Made by a program: the position numbers and the translations under genes. Positions 41,690-52,843 of a DNA stretch of 64,000 nucleotides are shown piece after piece (positions within the stretch are counted from its first letter, which is position 1; every line of letters starts with the position of its first letter). The notes beneath the pieces are model-generated. The model made no database searches. It was not told the DNA's origin and saw only the letters and a program-made list of their open reading frames with translations. Origin of the DNA: Schistocerca nitens (lineage: Eukaryota > Arthropoda > Insecta > Orthoptera > Acrididae). Location: positions 180,874,178-180,938,177 of the forward strand of contig NC_064622.1 in NCBI RefSeq assembly GCF_023898315.1. Direction: 5' to 3'.

Positions 41690-43988
41690 ATATCACGAAG
41701 CACATCAATCGCCCAGTGGTTTCTTGAGTCCATTTTGTGTGCTATACTAAAACGATTTTCCAATATGGAAGCTACAGGATCAAATAAAGCACTCAGGTGA
41801 ATACTGTACCTCGACACCCACAAGCATGTCTTTGATCTAGCTAAATCAAAATTTATAAGGATATAGCTGATAATAAGGCATGTATTAATGTCAAAAATAA
41901 AACCGACCAGGCCTGTTCTTCATTGTCAATCCTAGCTTGCAAGAGAAACTACTTGATTTAATGTGAGTGTATAGGAAGTTACCATGAGCATAAAGATATT
42001 ATCCTCAGGTGATATAACATTGATGATATCCAAAATTTAAGCGAGTATGACGGTAACTTCTGTGTCGAACTCTTGGCTAGTTTTGTTATGGAGAATGATC
42101 AGGTCAGTGACCCACCTGAGAGTGTTGAAAAATGTATTTCATTCTCCAAACGAATGACGCCAAGAGTTTCGCTCCGATTCCTTAAATCGCTACGCTTTAT
42201 CTAGCCATCATTCCAAAAACATGTTGAAACTCTGCCTTAGAAGGATACTCAAATTTCGTTTCCTGGTGAGGGAAAGTTTCAACTTGTGCCTGGAGAGGAG
42301 GTTTTCCTAACGAGTATCTGGTTGGAAAATCCAACGAAAGCGAGCTTCCCAACTCAACTGCATTCTCCAGCAATCTTACGGGAAATGGCATATCGGATGC
42401 AGAGTACGAACATGCTGTGAATGTCTCGCGGGAATTAAACAATTCAACTTTGGGAGAGTATGGACAGCTTTACATGGACACAGACGTGCAGTAACTCGAG
42501 GATTTTTCGAGACGATCTGGAGTCTCTATCTGAGCAGATAATCTTTGGATCCCGCCTTTTATCACTCAGTACCTGAATTGTCTCGGGACGCTGTGCTCAA
42601 GAAAACGAGGCGCAGTGTCAAACTATTGATCAGTGCTGACATGCTTCTTTTGTTTGTGTGAGGGATCCGGGAAAGACTTTGTCAGTGTTTCCATAGACAC
42701 GCCAAGACAAATAACCCAAGGATTGTTGACAGATTCAACGCATTCCTTGATTTATGTCAGGCACCTGTAAATGAACAACTTAGATGGGAACGCCATGCAA
42801 GAATCACTGCCGACTGGCGAATCTCAACGGCTACTCAAGGGAGAATGCAAGGGATTAGATGTAAAAATCGAGGGTATGGCGCCTGATACTGATGTGCGGT
42901 ATGTGATGAAGGCAGAACTCCCATATCCTATTGGTTTTCATGAAGTGCATGCTGATTAGCCACTGTGTCTGGGGCAATGAGTTCTGCGAGGAGGCTCCAT
43001 CCCCACGTTGTGACAACAGTGGGGAATAAGTGGAGATACATTATTCACTATCGTAATCTCCAGCAGTGTCTCATATTGGGGACGAGGCTGGTTCGAATCA
43101 CCTGGACTACTTCCTTCCAGCAGTCCCCCTTGTTGAAGGACTATATTGATTTGAATATGACACTGAGGGCTTCTGCGATATGTGACTTTAAGATTTTCGG
43201 TAAAACAGTGGAGAATTTGAGGGAACATCGTGATATTTAGATCATATCAGCACGGGATGGGCGCTGGGGCCCAAGAAAATGGATTACCAGACCGAATTTT
43301 AAGTGGGTCACTATATTCAATCAGAACTTTTTTTTCTGTGGAGATGGCGAAGGTTGCAGTAGAGTTCACGAAACCTGCTTATGTGGGGATGTGCATACTA
43401 GACCTGCAAAAATTCCTCTTGTACCAATTCCATTAGGAGTTTACGAAAATTTACTTCGCTTATGCTATATTCCTTTACATGGGTACAGATAGCTTCATCT
43501 CTTGGCTGAAGAACTGCAGTCCTTATGGAATAATGAGGTGCTACGGTGAAGAATTCAACACATTTTTATATGTGGCCGATAATCCTTGCGATGTAGTTCC
43601 ACAGAACAACAAGTTTATCGGCCAAATGAAAGACAAGGTAAATGGGTTATCGACTGTAGAGTTTCTAGATCTGCAAGTAAAAAAGGAAGTGTATCGCACA
43701 TAAGAAGATGCAACCTGGCGGTGGGCTGTGCCTGTCCATCATATGGCCCTCTATCGAAGGCTGTTTGCAATGCCTTAACAGCAGTGATCACGGTGCTCCA
43801 CCACAGCTGCAGAATATGGTGCAGCAAATTAATATATGACCGAGAGAGGACGTGAGGTGTACACCGTGCTGCAATCTAAAGTCGGCCTGGCGCCTCATGA
43901 TGATAAAAGGATCATTTGTGATGATGGAATTGAAACTCTCCTGTATTCACACTATTCTCTTGTTGTGAGAAAAATGGGGGGACAGTGA
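41690..43988 (+). pseudogene. Polinton-type family B DNA polymerase relic
   Basis: Protein-primed family B polymerases replicate Polintons. Despite frequent frame changes the landmarks appear in order. They are 'ADNKACINVKNKT' near 41865, 'EYEHAVNVSRELNNSTLGEY' near 42405, 'FYHSVPELSRDAVLKKT' near 42558, 'SADMLLLFV' and then a region matching 'GIR...RHAKTNNP' near 42640-42715. After these come 'VMKAELPYPIGFHEVHAD' at 42903, 'KWRYIIHYRNLQQC' at 43030, 'KDYIDLNMTLRASA' at 43138, 'EFTKPAYVGMCILDLQK' at 43362, 'YMGTDSF' at 43476 (the first Asp of the catalytic C motif is Gly), and 'SKVGLAPHDDKRIICDDGI' near 43880. A deletion before 'IFGKTVENL' removed part of the B motif. It ends with a stop at 43986-43988. 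It is non-functional. Confidence 0.88.
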
Positions 43989-45405
43989 GTAATGTTGTAA
44001 TCATCATAGTGCCAGTAATGGTGTGTTTGGGGGGTGGGATAGTGTAAATATTTTTTTTTACGTATTTATGCACACCATATGTGCGAGGAATGTGAACTGT
44101 TTACACTGTGTATAATATATCTTGTAAAAAAAAAATGTGCACATCATGATCGTCGTCAAAAATTATACTTGAAAAATATCTGTGCACCATGTGCATAGAG
44201 GAAGAAACAGACGTGCACTTCATGAAAATAGAAGGTTTTAAGGCTCACTTGCCACCAAGTGTTCAAGATTGATTAGTTTTTTAGTGTAAATGGATTTATA
44301 CACATAGTTAACAACCCATCACAATTGTTGTTGTACAACAAACGTGTAACTGTTACTATTGGGAGTATGGAATTTAACTGTAGTGTAAGAATAAAATCAT
44401 CGCTGCATTAGTTTTCAGCATAAGTTTATGTATCTGAAAATTGCAAATACTACAGCCAGTGAATTTCTTTGTTACTGTGTAAAAAAGTATCTCTGAATTG
44501 AATATTACAAGAATCAAATTCTATCTCAATAATCAGTTTTTATCTGTGAGAATCGAATGAACAAAACAATTCGTTATCGTCTGCCTTTGTGATGTTATTT
44601 AAAAAAAAGATAGCAACTGCGTATATAAAAGGTGTTTGGGACACAAATGACAGTAGATCTGAACATGGTGGTGCAGTTTCTACATGGGAAATAACAAAGT
44701 GTATAGAATGGTTTCATGGGATTACGTCAAGCATGCAGCACAAATTGGTTATGGGAGTAGGAGGCATGTGTCTTTGTCTGCTTCCAAAGACATGTTGTAA
44801 AAATATCCAAAATTATATCACCAATACTTGAATAAAACTACAGACACAGTATCTGGGCAAAACTGTATGCTATGAAGGTGGGAGAAGAGTGAACAGAAAT
44901 CATACATACTTCGTTAGATAAAAATTCATTTATTTTTCATCCAACTTAAAAGTAATTTTACTTTTCCGTAAGTAGACACACAGACCTTCTTCTTGAGTCG
45001 ATGGAGAGGACTCCCATAGAACCTCAGGTTTTGAATAGCAGAAAACATGAAGATTCGACGCATGCATGTGATATTCTCCTCCCATTTGTCATAGATGATG
45101 GTCGAATAATCGAAACGACGTCACCACATTATTGTAGGGTGTACCAGGATCATCACAGGGTTAAGCACTTTGCACCCCTCCGTGTTTTAGCGCACTTCAC
45201 ATCTTGAAGATCTCAGTGTTGCAATGCTTTCTGAGACTTTCTCTATTATCCTGACATCTACTATTATCCTGACTAACTATTATCCTGAGCATGCTACAAA
45301 TGCAACATCTTTAAAGATGAACTCTCCACGCTGATCACCATAAAAATCGTGGGTGTCTGCCGTGATGTTCATATCTTGAGATGCCGTTGTGAAATGCTCT
45401 GCGAT
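43989..45405. other. Unassigned AT-rich sequence between polymerase and capsid relics
   Basis: No ATPase, protease or minor capsid motif was recognised. Three 'tattatcctga' words occur at 45244-45287. It presumably derives from the Polinton or its deletions. Confidence 0.35.
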
Positions 45406-45409
45406 GGCT

Positions 45410-46195
45410 CAGCACCTGTTCATTTACACAGTTCGTTGCACAACACCGGTGAGCCAGTAGTAGTTAATCACACAAGTACAATTAGAGCATATGCTGCAGA
45501 GTGTACTTGGAAATTTGCCAAAGTTTTAATTCAGTGTGTACATTGTTAGTAGCATATTTAATTATCTCATTCTGTCTTGAGCAGTCTATTACAATGATAG
45601 GTGCCACATCCTCGAAATTCCGTGTGCTGAATGACGAGCTTTCCTCGTCATAGTGTGACTATGAAACCTTGCTTACGTGCTGCATGCTAGACTGTTGGCA
45701 TGTTTGTGCCACTGCAGGTGTAAATTATCATGCAGGTAGAATTAGGAGTTCAGGTACACTCTGCCATTAGTTAACATGGAATTGTCAAATTTGGTGGAAT
45801 AGTTCGCTATACTCCCTCTTATATTGGTCTGAAACGGAAGTATGATGAACCTGGGTGTCTCCAGTTGAGCACAGATTTTAATAGCCCACGTTTGTGTGCT
45901 TGCAGTCGGTAGCCCTGGGTACTCGAAAACCTCCCAGGATTGACAAGAGAAATACATCTGCGTTCAGACCTTCTCAATGCTTCTAGTGCTGCTCACCCAG
46001 TACAGTGATGTGTGGCATTTTACATATTATTTTATTGATGGTGATCTCATTCGTCTCTTGGGCTGCTTCAATGTGTTAATTGTTATCTGTTGCACTCTGT
46101 ACCAGAATAAGTTCCTGTTTAGCCTTCATAACAATTCGCTGCATGTCTTCAAAGTATCCCATTAGGAGTTTTAGAGGTATACATGCAATGAATCT
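45410..46195 (-). pseudogene. Polinton major capsid protein-like relic (double jelly-roll type)
   Basis: On the minus strand, 'DYKRFIACIPLKLLMGYFED' and 'MKAKQELILVQSATDNN' (near 46190-46070) match the central part of Polinton double-jelly-roll capsid proteins. 'CQSWEVFEYPGLP', 'QTWAIKICAQLETPRFIIL' and 'LPFQTNIRGS' follow at 45957-45800, then 'LTNGRVYLNS'. After a broken segment the C-terminal block 'VAPIIVIDCSRQNEIIKYA' appears near 45620-45560. Stops and frame changes are frequent. The N-terminal half is missing, cut where the Gypsy fragment begins at about 46200. Family membership rests on the order of these blocks remembered from insect Polinton proteins. Confidence 0.75.
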
Positions 46196-46215
46196 CTTAT
46201 AATCTTTCACTTTTC

Positions 46216-46665
46216 TACCCACTACCTGCCAACATCCGTGCCGTCATTGCAGCAGAAACAGACTTACCATTGCAAGTCTTAGCAAAAAAGGCAGACACCA
46301 TCGCAAACACCTTAACCGAAGTTTCTGCGTGTTCCGAATTCAACTACAGCCAGGATAGAGGCCCAAAAACGTGTAGTGTGATGGAATCTGACGTTATTGA
46401 GCCAGGAACATGCAATAATACTTCCCAACAGCAGTGCTCATCGACCGAACCCACCATACAGCAACTGGCAGCACAAGTGGCAAAACTCAACGTGCAAGTA
46501 ACTTCACACCACCAGCAGCTACGATGTCGCAGTTGGAAAAGACGAAGAAATGCTATCCAACAGGATTTGACAGATCAATGGTGCTGGTACCACAGACGCT
46601 TCGGTAACACTGCCAGTCAATGTATTCAACCCTGCAGCTACCCAAACTTAAAAGGCGGGCGTTAA
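46216..46665 (+). pseudogene. gag: Gypsy gag C-terminal part
   Basis: Homology starts with 'LPANIRAVIAAETDLPLQ' at about 46222 and continues as 'VLAKKADTIANTLTEVSA'. Near the end is 'CWYHRRFGNTASQCIQPC', the Cys/His motif found at the C-terminus of many insect Gypsy gag proteins. The frame closes at 46663-46665, overlapping the start of the pol frame by about 45 bases in the +1 relation usual for gag-pol frameshifting. The capsid part of gag is missing upstream. Confidence 0.8.
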
Positions 46666-49600
46666 AGGGCGCTAACGTTCGTCAACAGCAACATAGGCGC
46701 CCGAGTCAAAGCGTGATTCAAAGAAGTGAAAACGCCACGGTATGTGCAGTCAACCAATCACACCGATTGTTCGTGTTGGACCTCTCTTCAGGTGAGAAGT
46801 TTCTGATTGACACAGGTTCAGAAAGTGTTTATCCAAGAAAGAGAGGTGATATACTCACGACAACAACGCAACATGTGCTGACTGCGGCAAACAATTCCAG
46901 AATATCTACCTATGGTGAGAAACAGTTGGCATTACATCTGAGTTCCAAATTCCATCCAAAATGGACTTTTGTGGTTGCTGATGTGCCGAGTCCTATAATT
47001 GGAGCGGACTTTTTACGGAACTACCGACTTATACCCGACCTGGTTAACCGTCGTTTGGTGACAGTTCCCACAGAAGGGATATTGCCTACTGCGTCTTCCG
47101 CGTCGGTTCAAGTGCAGTGCGATGTGCCCGTGTCTTTCCGCACGAAGATTTCCGGCTCCTCTACCGCGTCATCCGCGTCGGGATATTGTGATACGATTTC
47201 GTACCCGCAACTAAGCGGGGCGCACACGTGTGCGTCACGCAAGAAGACACCCGACAGTCGGAACAATTCGTACACTGTAGGCAATATGAGAGCACTGTCG
47301 GAGGAATCACTTTTTCGTAAACTGCTTCAAGACTTTCCAGCACTTACCGAACCCGTCAACGCAACCAGGAAATGCAGACACAATACTCAACACCACATCA
47401 ACACGACACAAGGTCAACCCATTGCCTTCCGCCCGCGGCGTTTGCCTCCAGAGAAGCTGCTCGCGGCGCGAGCTGAGTTCGACAGACTTCTAAAAACAGG
47501 TATTGTAAGTAGGTCTGATTGTTCATGGGCATCTCCAATTCACATGCTCCGTAAAAAAGACAATTCATGGAGAGTATGTGGAGACTACAGGGCGCTCAAT
47601 GTCCGCACAATTCCCGACCGCTACCCAGTACCCAATGTGACTGATTTTAACAGTACGATTAGCAATGCCAAAATATTTAGTGTGATTGATTGCGCCAAAG
47701 CATTTTCCCAGATTCCCATGGCTCCATCTGACATTAAAAAAACAGCAGTTATCACACCATTCGGTTTGTTTGAGTCCAATTTTATGCCATTTGGCCTAAG
47801 AAACGCTGTCCAGACATGGCAAAGATTCATGCATGAGGTGCTTCGAGAATTACCATTCGTATTTTGTTATATGGACGACATTTTAGTATTCTCTAGTTCT
47901 GTATATCAGCATGTCGAACATCTGCGGCAGCTTTTCCGCCGTTTGACAGAGTATGGCATAATTATTAACGAAACAAAGTGCACGTTTGGAAAACGCGAGG
48001 TTAAGTTCCTGGGATATTTGGTTTCAGCAGCAGGCCTGTCACCTTTGCCTGAGCGGGTTGAAGCAGTAGAACAGATACCCCTTCCCACAACTTACAAAGG
48101 ACTTCGCAGATTTTTAGGCATGCTCAACTATTACAGACATCACTTACCTATATTAGCTGCCGCCCAAGAGCCACTCACAACGTTACTTACAGGTAAAAAT
48201 ACAACAGGAAATCGTAAAATTCCATGGAGTCCAGATGCTGAAGCAGCTTTCCATGACTTAAAGAAATGTCTTTCTCGGGCAACACTACTGGGACATCCAA
48301 GATTGAGCGCTCCTTTAGCGCTCATGGTTGATGCGAGCCAAACAGCAGTGGGTATAGCGCTACAGCAAGAAGTTGATGGCAGATGGCAGCCGCTCGCATT
48401 TTTCTCAAAAAACCTGACTCGACAGCAGCAAAACTGGAGTTCTATTGACCGTGAGTTGCTTGCTATTTACTTATCCATAAAGCATTTTCGCACGTCTGTC
48501 GAAGGGAGGCACTTTGCAATTTTTACCTATCACAAGCCGTTAGTAGCTATATTTTGACGAGACACAGAGCTAAATTCACCACGTCAGCGCAGGCAAGTCG
48601 AGTACATTGCACAGTTCACAACTGACGTGCGTCACATTTCAGGAAAAGACAACCTGGTCGCAGATTGCCTGTCTAGGAATTTTGCCAGTTTAAATTCAAT
48701 TCGTTGGACCGAGTTAGCGTCTAAACAACGAGAAGATCCTTTCTTGCACCGTCTAATAGAGGAACAGAGAACTGCGCTGCAGCTCAGACGTGTGTCTGTC
48801 CCAAATGTTCCAGACGGAATTTGGTGTGATGTAGCAAAAGGAAAGGAGCGACCTTACATACCAGAACAATATCGTCGCGAGATGTATAGTGCACTACATA
48901 ACCTATCACATCCAGGAGTACGAGCTACAGCCAAGTTAGTTTCCTCCAAAGTAGTGTGGCCTGGAATACAAAAAGTTTGTCGTGCATGGGCGCGTGAATG
49001 CCTAACATGCCAGCGTAATAAAATCAGCAGACATGTCTTTGCACCTATTGCTGACTTCCCGACGCCATCTGCAAGATTTTCACATATACATGTGGACATT
49101 GTGGGCCCGCTATCATGCCCTTCAGAACAACGCTATTTGCTCACAATCATTGATCGTTTTACCAGGTGGCCAGAAGTAGTTGTAATCCTAGACATTTCTG
49201 CAGAGTCGGTTGCAAAAGCACTGTTGCATTCATGGTTCTCCAGGTTTGGCGTTCCGCAAAACATAACAACAGATCGCGGAAGGCAGTTTGAAAGCCAACT
49301 TTTCAATGAACTTTTACTACTGTGCGGGTGCAACCACCTACGCACCACAAGCTATCATCCATCTAGTAATGGAATGGTGGAACGACTACACCGCATGCTC
49401 AAAGCTACATTAATGTGTAGTTACACTTCATGGCCTGAAGCACTACTGCTGGTCCTACTCGGATTGAGAACGGCCGTGAAGGAGGACTTACAATGCTCTT
49501 CCGCAGAATTGGTTTATGGCGAGCAATTGAGGGTTCCTGGAGAATTTATCGTTCCAGCATCAACACAGCCGTTCGCCCCTGAGCTATGCTCGCAATTCGC

Positions 49601-50064
49601 GAGACAACATCAAACCCACTAACCCTGTCAGACATGGAAACCGGAGAGTGTTTGTACATAAAGACCTGCAAGCAACTTCCCTCGTGTAGCTTAGGGATGA
49701 TACGGTGGGCCCGCCGCTTGTTTCGCCTTACTCTGGACCATACAGGGTAATCACAAGAGGAAGCCACAGCTTCAAAATCGATAAGGATGGTAAAGAAGAG
49801 ACAGTCTCAATTGAGCGGCTTAAACCTGCTTACACCGAAGAGGGTACACTCCTTCCTCGGTCTGCAAAATCACCCACATACGTGGAGGCCAAAGAAACAG
49901 CAGAGAGTCTCGCCGAGCCCTCGGTTTCAGAAGAGGACAACGAAGCAGCAAGTGCAGAACAGGAGCAGCCATTGCCTGCACCAGATGTTTTCACGAGAGC
50001 TGGTAGAAAAATCAAGTGCAAGTTTCCCCACATACCTGGTGCACCCGGTTTCAAAAGGGGGTGA
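46620..50064 (+). pseudogene. pol: Gypsy pol polyprotein (protease, RT, RNase H, integrase)
   Basis: A 645-residue open frame (46620-48557) holds an aspartic protease motif 'FLIDTGSE' at residues 61-68, RT with 'YMDDILVFS' at about residue 417, and RNase H with 'MVDASQTAVGIALQQ' near 569. It ends at a TGA (48555-48557) inside RNase H, where 'FTYHKPL' also has Tyr in place of the usual Asp. The same frame reopens at 48627 as a 331-residue integrase with an HHCC zinc region and D,D35E residues in 'HVDIVGPL', 'TTDRGRQF' and 'MVERLHRM'. A frameshift near 49600 and a stop near 49688 precede 'YSGPYRVITRG' (GPY/F-like module) and the end at 50064. Only about four lesions, so it is relatively young. 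Confidence 0.93.
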
Positions 50065-50180
50065 AAGCTGCAGCTGATAGATATTTATCTTTGCCGTAGT
50101 CGGCTTGGTTACGAGTTGTTTATTCTTGTTAGTTTTTGATCTGTGCTTGGAAAATAAAATGTTTTCTCATCTCATGAAAA
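50052..50180 (+). repeat. Polypurine tract and candidate 3' LTR start of the Gypsy element
   Basis: 'aaaagggggtgaaag' (50053-50067) has the form of a polypurine tract followed by TG, where a 3' LTR would begin at about 50061. AATAAA at 50154-50159 would be a poly(A) signal. Integrase-type Polinton homology resumes at about 50185, so the LTR is short or truncated. Without the 5' LTR for comparison its end cannot be fixed. Confidence 0.45.
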
Positions 50181-50184
50181 AGCT

Positions 50185-50672
50185 GTTACTTCATAAAATA
50201 TAAAGGCTCCCATAAACGCATCAACATTTAACCTTTCATTATACTGTCCCGGTGTTCCACGATACTCGCCTTCAGGTGGGTGAATTTTGAGTACCCATAC
50301 CACTGCATCAAGATCATGAAATATCTTCTGTAAAACTCTCCATCGTGATCGGTTTTGAGGTTGTACACGTATCGATTCGTCCCATCTACAACAAATGCTC
50401 AAACACCTGACGACATCTCTCCATTTTTTTGTGTTAACATGTTATGCCCAGGCATATTTGGAATATGTATCAATAACCATTAAAATATATTTAATTCCAT
50501 TATTCATATTTCAATATTCCAGCATATCTACAAGATCAGTCTCTCATAAGTCATCCAAACCTTTAATCGTAACATGCCTACAAGGGTATGTTTTGCGTCT
50601 TAGTTTGTACAGTTCTCGAACTACTATCTCTACACTTATTCGATTGTACCTCTCTCTAAACCCGGAGATTAC
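50185..50672 (-). pseudogene. Polinton-type integrase relic (rve fold)
   Basis: Reading from about 50672 down: 'RYNRISVEIVVRELYKLRRK', 'CRHVTIKGLDDL', stop, 'ETDLVDMLEY' (first catalytic Asp), stop, 'GIKYILMVIDTYSKYAWA'. After a frame change come 'NLKTDHDGEFYRRYFMILM' (second catalytic Asp) and 'HLKASIVEH' (catalytic Glu). The second Asp and the Glu are about 30 residues apart against 35 in the family, consistent with a small deletion. This sequence type ('KGLDDLW.ADLV', 'SKYAWA', 'KASIVER') is characteristic of Polinton integrases rather than Gypsy ones. The C-terminal part is missing where the Gypsy element ends. Confidence 0.85.
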
Positions 50673-50694
50673 TGAAACAAACACATTCGAATGA

Positions 50695-51265
50695 ACAGTA
50701 TTACCAGCAGCAGCTCACGCTACTAGCAGTCGCAGTCGATCTATTGGGAACTTCGTAATATGTATACTGTGGGCGTCGATTGCTGGCTCTTTCATGCTGG
50801 ATACCACTATCATCATCAATGCCGTATCGAGCATCTACTACAGGTTTTACAATGATTCCGTATTTCGCACTGCGTCAGTTTCTCACTTTCCTATGTACAC
50901 CAGTCAATTGCAGTATTTCACCACACATCTCCAGATCTTTGGGTGACTAATTTACAGTTTTATTGGGATTTAGGAAAACGAGTGGTTTTTTGAAATTCCG
51001 TATCATTTCCTATGTTGTTTTTTCTTTCAAACTTATAGGGTGCATGCCCAACATCTATGGTTTTTCACCATTGACAGCGAATATTTTGAATATCCTAGCA
51101 CTGATGTGTTAGTGAAATCAGTAGCGCCTTCTCGTTGTGTAATTTCGCTGAGTTCATCCAAAGAGTCAGTAACTGGCTTAAAGGATTCTCTTTGTTTGTG
51201 TGCTCTCGTTCCATATTTCCTAACCTTTGCCGTCATAACTTCTCTCGAACTGCCTCTCGTGCCAC
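50695..51265 (-). pseudogene. Polinton-associated ORF relic upstream of the integrase
   Basis: The minus-strand start region has 'SREVMTAKVRKYGTRAHKQR' and 'ESFKPVTDSLDELSEI' (51222-51120), then 'LKNPNKTVN', and close to the end 'PIDRLRLLVA', stop, 'AAAGNTVHSN' (50765-50700). The closing 'DRLRLLVA.QAAGN..H.NE' block is one I remember from an uncharacterised Polinton protein often encoded beside the integrase or capsid genes. It is oriented like, and lies directly upstream of, the integrase relic. Function is unknown. Stops and frameshifts abound. Confidence 0.5.
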
Positions 51266-51299
51266 AATGACCTTATGCTTAGCCGACACCTTATTTCCA

Positions 51300-52515
51300 T
51301 ATGTGATCAAAAGTATTCGGACACCTGGCTGAAAATGACTTACAAATTCGTGGCGCCCTCCATCGGTAATGCTGGAATTCAATATGGTGCTGGCCTGCCC
51401 TTAGCCTTAGTGACAGCTTCCACTCTCGCAAGCAACCGGTCAATCAGGTGCTGGAAGGTTTCTTGGGGAATGGCAGCTCATTCTTCACGGAGTGCTGCGC
51501 TGAAGAGAGGTATCGATGTCGGTCGGTGAGGCCTGGCACAAAGTCGGCGTTCCAAAACAACCCAAAAGTGTTCTAAACGATTCAGCCAGGACTCTGTGCA
51601 GGCTAATCCATTTCAGGGATGTTATTTTCGTGTAACCACTCCGCCACAGGCCGTACATTATGAACAGGTGCTCGATAGTGTTTAAAGATACAATCACCAT
51701 TCCCGAATTGCTCTTCAACACTGGGAAGCAACAAACTGCTTAAAAAATCAGTGTAGGCCTGTGTTGTGATAGTGCCACGCAAGACAACAAGGAGCGCAAG
51801 CCCCTACATGACAAACACGACGACACCATAACACCACCACCTCCGAATTTTACTGTTGGCATTACAGAAGCTGGCAGATGACGTCCACCAGGTATTCGCC
51901 GTACCCACACCCTGACGTAGGATCGCCACAGTGTGTACTGTGATTCGATAATCCACACAACGTTTTTCCTCTGTTCAATCGTCCAATGTTTACACTCCTA
52001 ACACCAAGCGAAGCGTCGTTTGGCGTATACCGGCGTGATGTGTGGCTTATGAGCAGCCGCTCGACCATAAAATCCCAGGTTTCACACCTCCCGCCTAACT
52101 GTCATAGTACTTGCAGTGGATACTGAAGCAGTTTGGAATTCTTTTGTGATTGTCTGGATATATGTCTGCCTGTTACACATTACGATCCTTCTCTTTTCAG
52201 TTGCCGGCGGTCTCTGTCAGTCAACAAACGAGGTCGGCCTTTACGCTTTTGTGCTGTGCGTGTCTCTTCATGTTTCCACTTCACTATCACATCGGAAACA
52301 GAGGACCTAGGGATGTTCAGGAGTGTGGAAAACTCGCGTACAGACGTGTGACACAATTGACACCCTATCATCTGACCACGTTCGAAGTCCGTGAGTTCGG
52401 CGGAGCGCCCCATTTTGCTCTCTCACGATGTCTGATATGCAGTACCTCACAGTAGGCGGCACCTAATATGAAAAACGTATGTTTTTGGGGGTGTCCGAAT
52501 ACTTTTGATCACATA
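51300..52515 (-). mobile_element. Tc1-like transposon, copy 2, both ends present
   Basis: Perfect 26-bp inverted ends begin 'tatgtgatcaaaagtattcg' at 51300 and finish at 52515, with TA at both borders. The 1,216-bp element encodes a frame-broken Tc1 transposase. It shares family and orientation with the truncated copy at 3894-4752. Its insertion separates the Polinton-associated ORF from sequence at 52516-52630 that may also be Polinton. Confidence 0.95.
51485..52413 (-). pseudogene. Tc1-like transposase relic of copy 2
   Basis: The N-terminus starts at 52413 (MGRSAELTDFERGQMIGC) with 'SVREFSTLLNIPRSSVSDVI' (first helix-turn-helix) and 'RKGRPRLLTDRDRRQLKR' (linker). After frame changes come 'GRHLPASVMPTVKFGGGGVM' and 'LLSCVALSQHRPTLIF' in the middle of the catalytic region. 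The C-terminal part is disrupted near 51640-51485. At least three frameshifts or stops are present, so the copy cannot move itself, but its ends are perfect. Confidence 0.88.
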
Positions 52516-52633
52516 CCATATATACTACTCAGCCTCCTTCGCAGGGTGCAAATTATATACCTTCCATCCTGTTCTTTCAACCTTTATAGTCAAGTCGTGT
52601 ACATTCGTTTCAGTTCCATCAAGTGTTACAGCA

Positions 52634-52833
52634 GAGGCCGGCTGGAGTGGCCGAACGGTTCTAGGCGCTACAACCTGGAGCCGAGCGACCGCTACGGTCG
52701 CAGGTTCGAATCCTGCCTGGGGCATGGATGTGTGTGATGTCCTTAGGCTAGTTAGGTTTAAGTAGTTCTAAGTTGTAGGCGACTGATGACCTCAGAAGTT
52801 AAGTCGCATAGTGCTCAGAGACTTTTGAACCAG
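52634..52833 (+). repeat. Full-length tRNA-derived SINE
   Basis: Head 'ggccggctggagtggccgaa', B box 'ggttcgaatcctgcc', tail ending 'acttttgaaccag'. The 9-bp duplication 'tgttacagc' lies at 52624-52632 and 52835-52843. Confidence 0.95.
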
Positions 52834-52843
52834 TTGTTACAGC

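Larger units (their letters stand above)
46204..50180 (+). mobile_element. Gypsy-type LTR retrotransposon, 5'-truncated
   Basis: Gag C-terminus, protease, reverse transcriptase, RNase H and integrase occur in the Gypsy order, followed by a polypurine tract and a possible 3' LTR start. No 5' LTR, primer-binding site or full gag is present, and no env follows. Homology on both sides switches directly to Polinton sequence (capsid at left, integrase at right). Confidence 0.88.
41690..51290. mobile_element. Fossil Polinton/Maverick with nested Gypsy insertion
   Basis: Four Polinton-type gene relics fall in this span: a family B DNA polymerase (+), a double-jelly-roll capsid-like gene (-), an integrase (-) and a conserved Polinton-associated ORF (-). 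Opposed polymerase and integrase genes towards opposite ends fit Polinton architecture. A 5'-truncated Gypsy element occupies 46204-50180 between the integrase and capsid relics. No terminal inverted repeats were found, and the ATPase and protease genes were not detected. Outer limits are only the limits of homology. Confidence 0.8.

Noticed and set aside
44589..45207. Protein-coding ORFs between polymerase and capsid relics
   Set aside because: No motif of a Polinton ATPase, protease or minor capsid protein, and codon content is not distinctive.
47161..49767. Minus-strand ORFs inside the Gypsy pol region
   Set aside because: Shadows of the well-supported + strand pol frame.
50061..50180. 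Complete 3' LTR of the Gypsy element
   Set aside because: No CA end or second LTR is available for comparison. Only the polypurine tract and AATAAA are visible.
41440..52640. Polinton terminal inverted repeats
   Set aside because: I looked for long inverted matches between the two sides and found none. Ends are probably lost to decay and later insertions.
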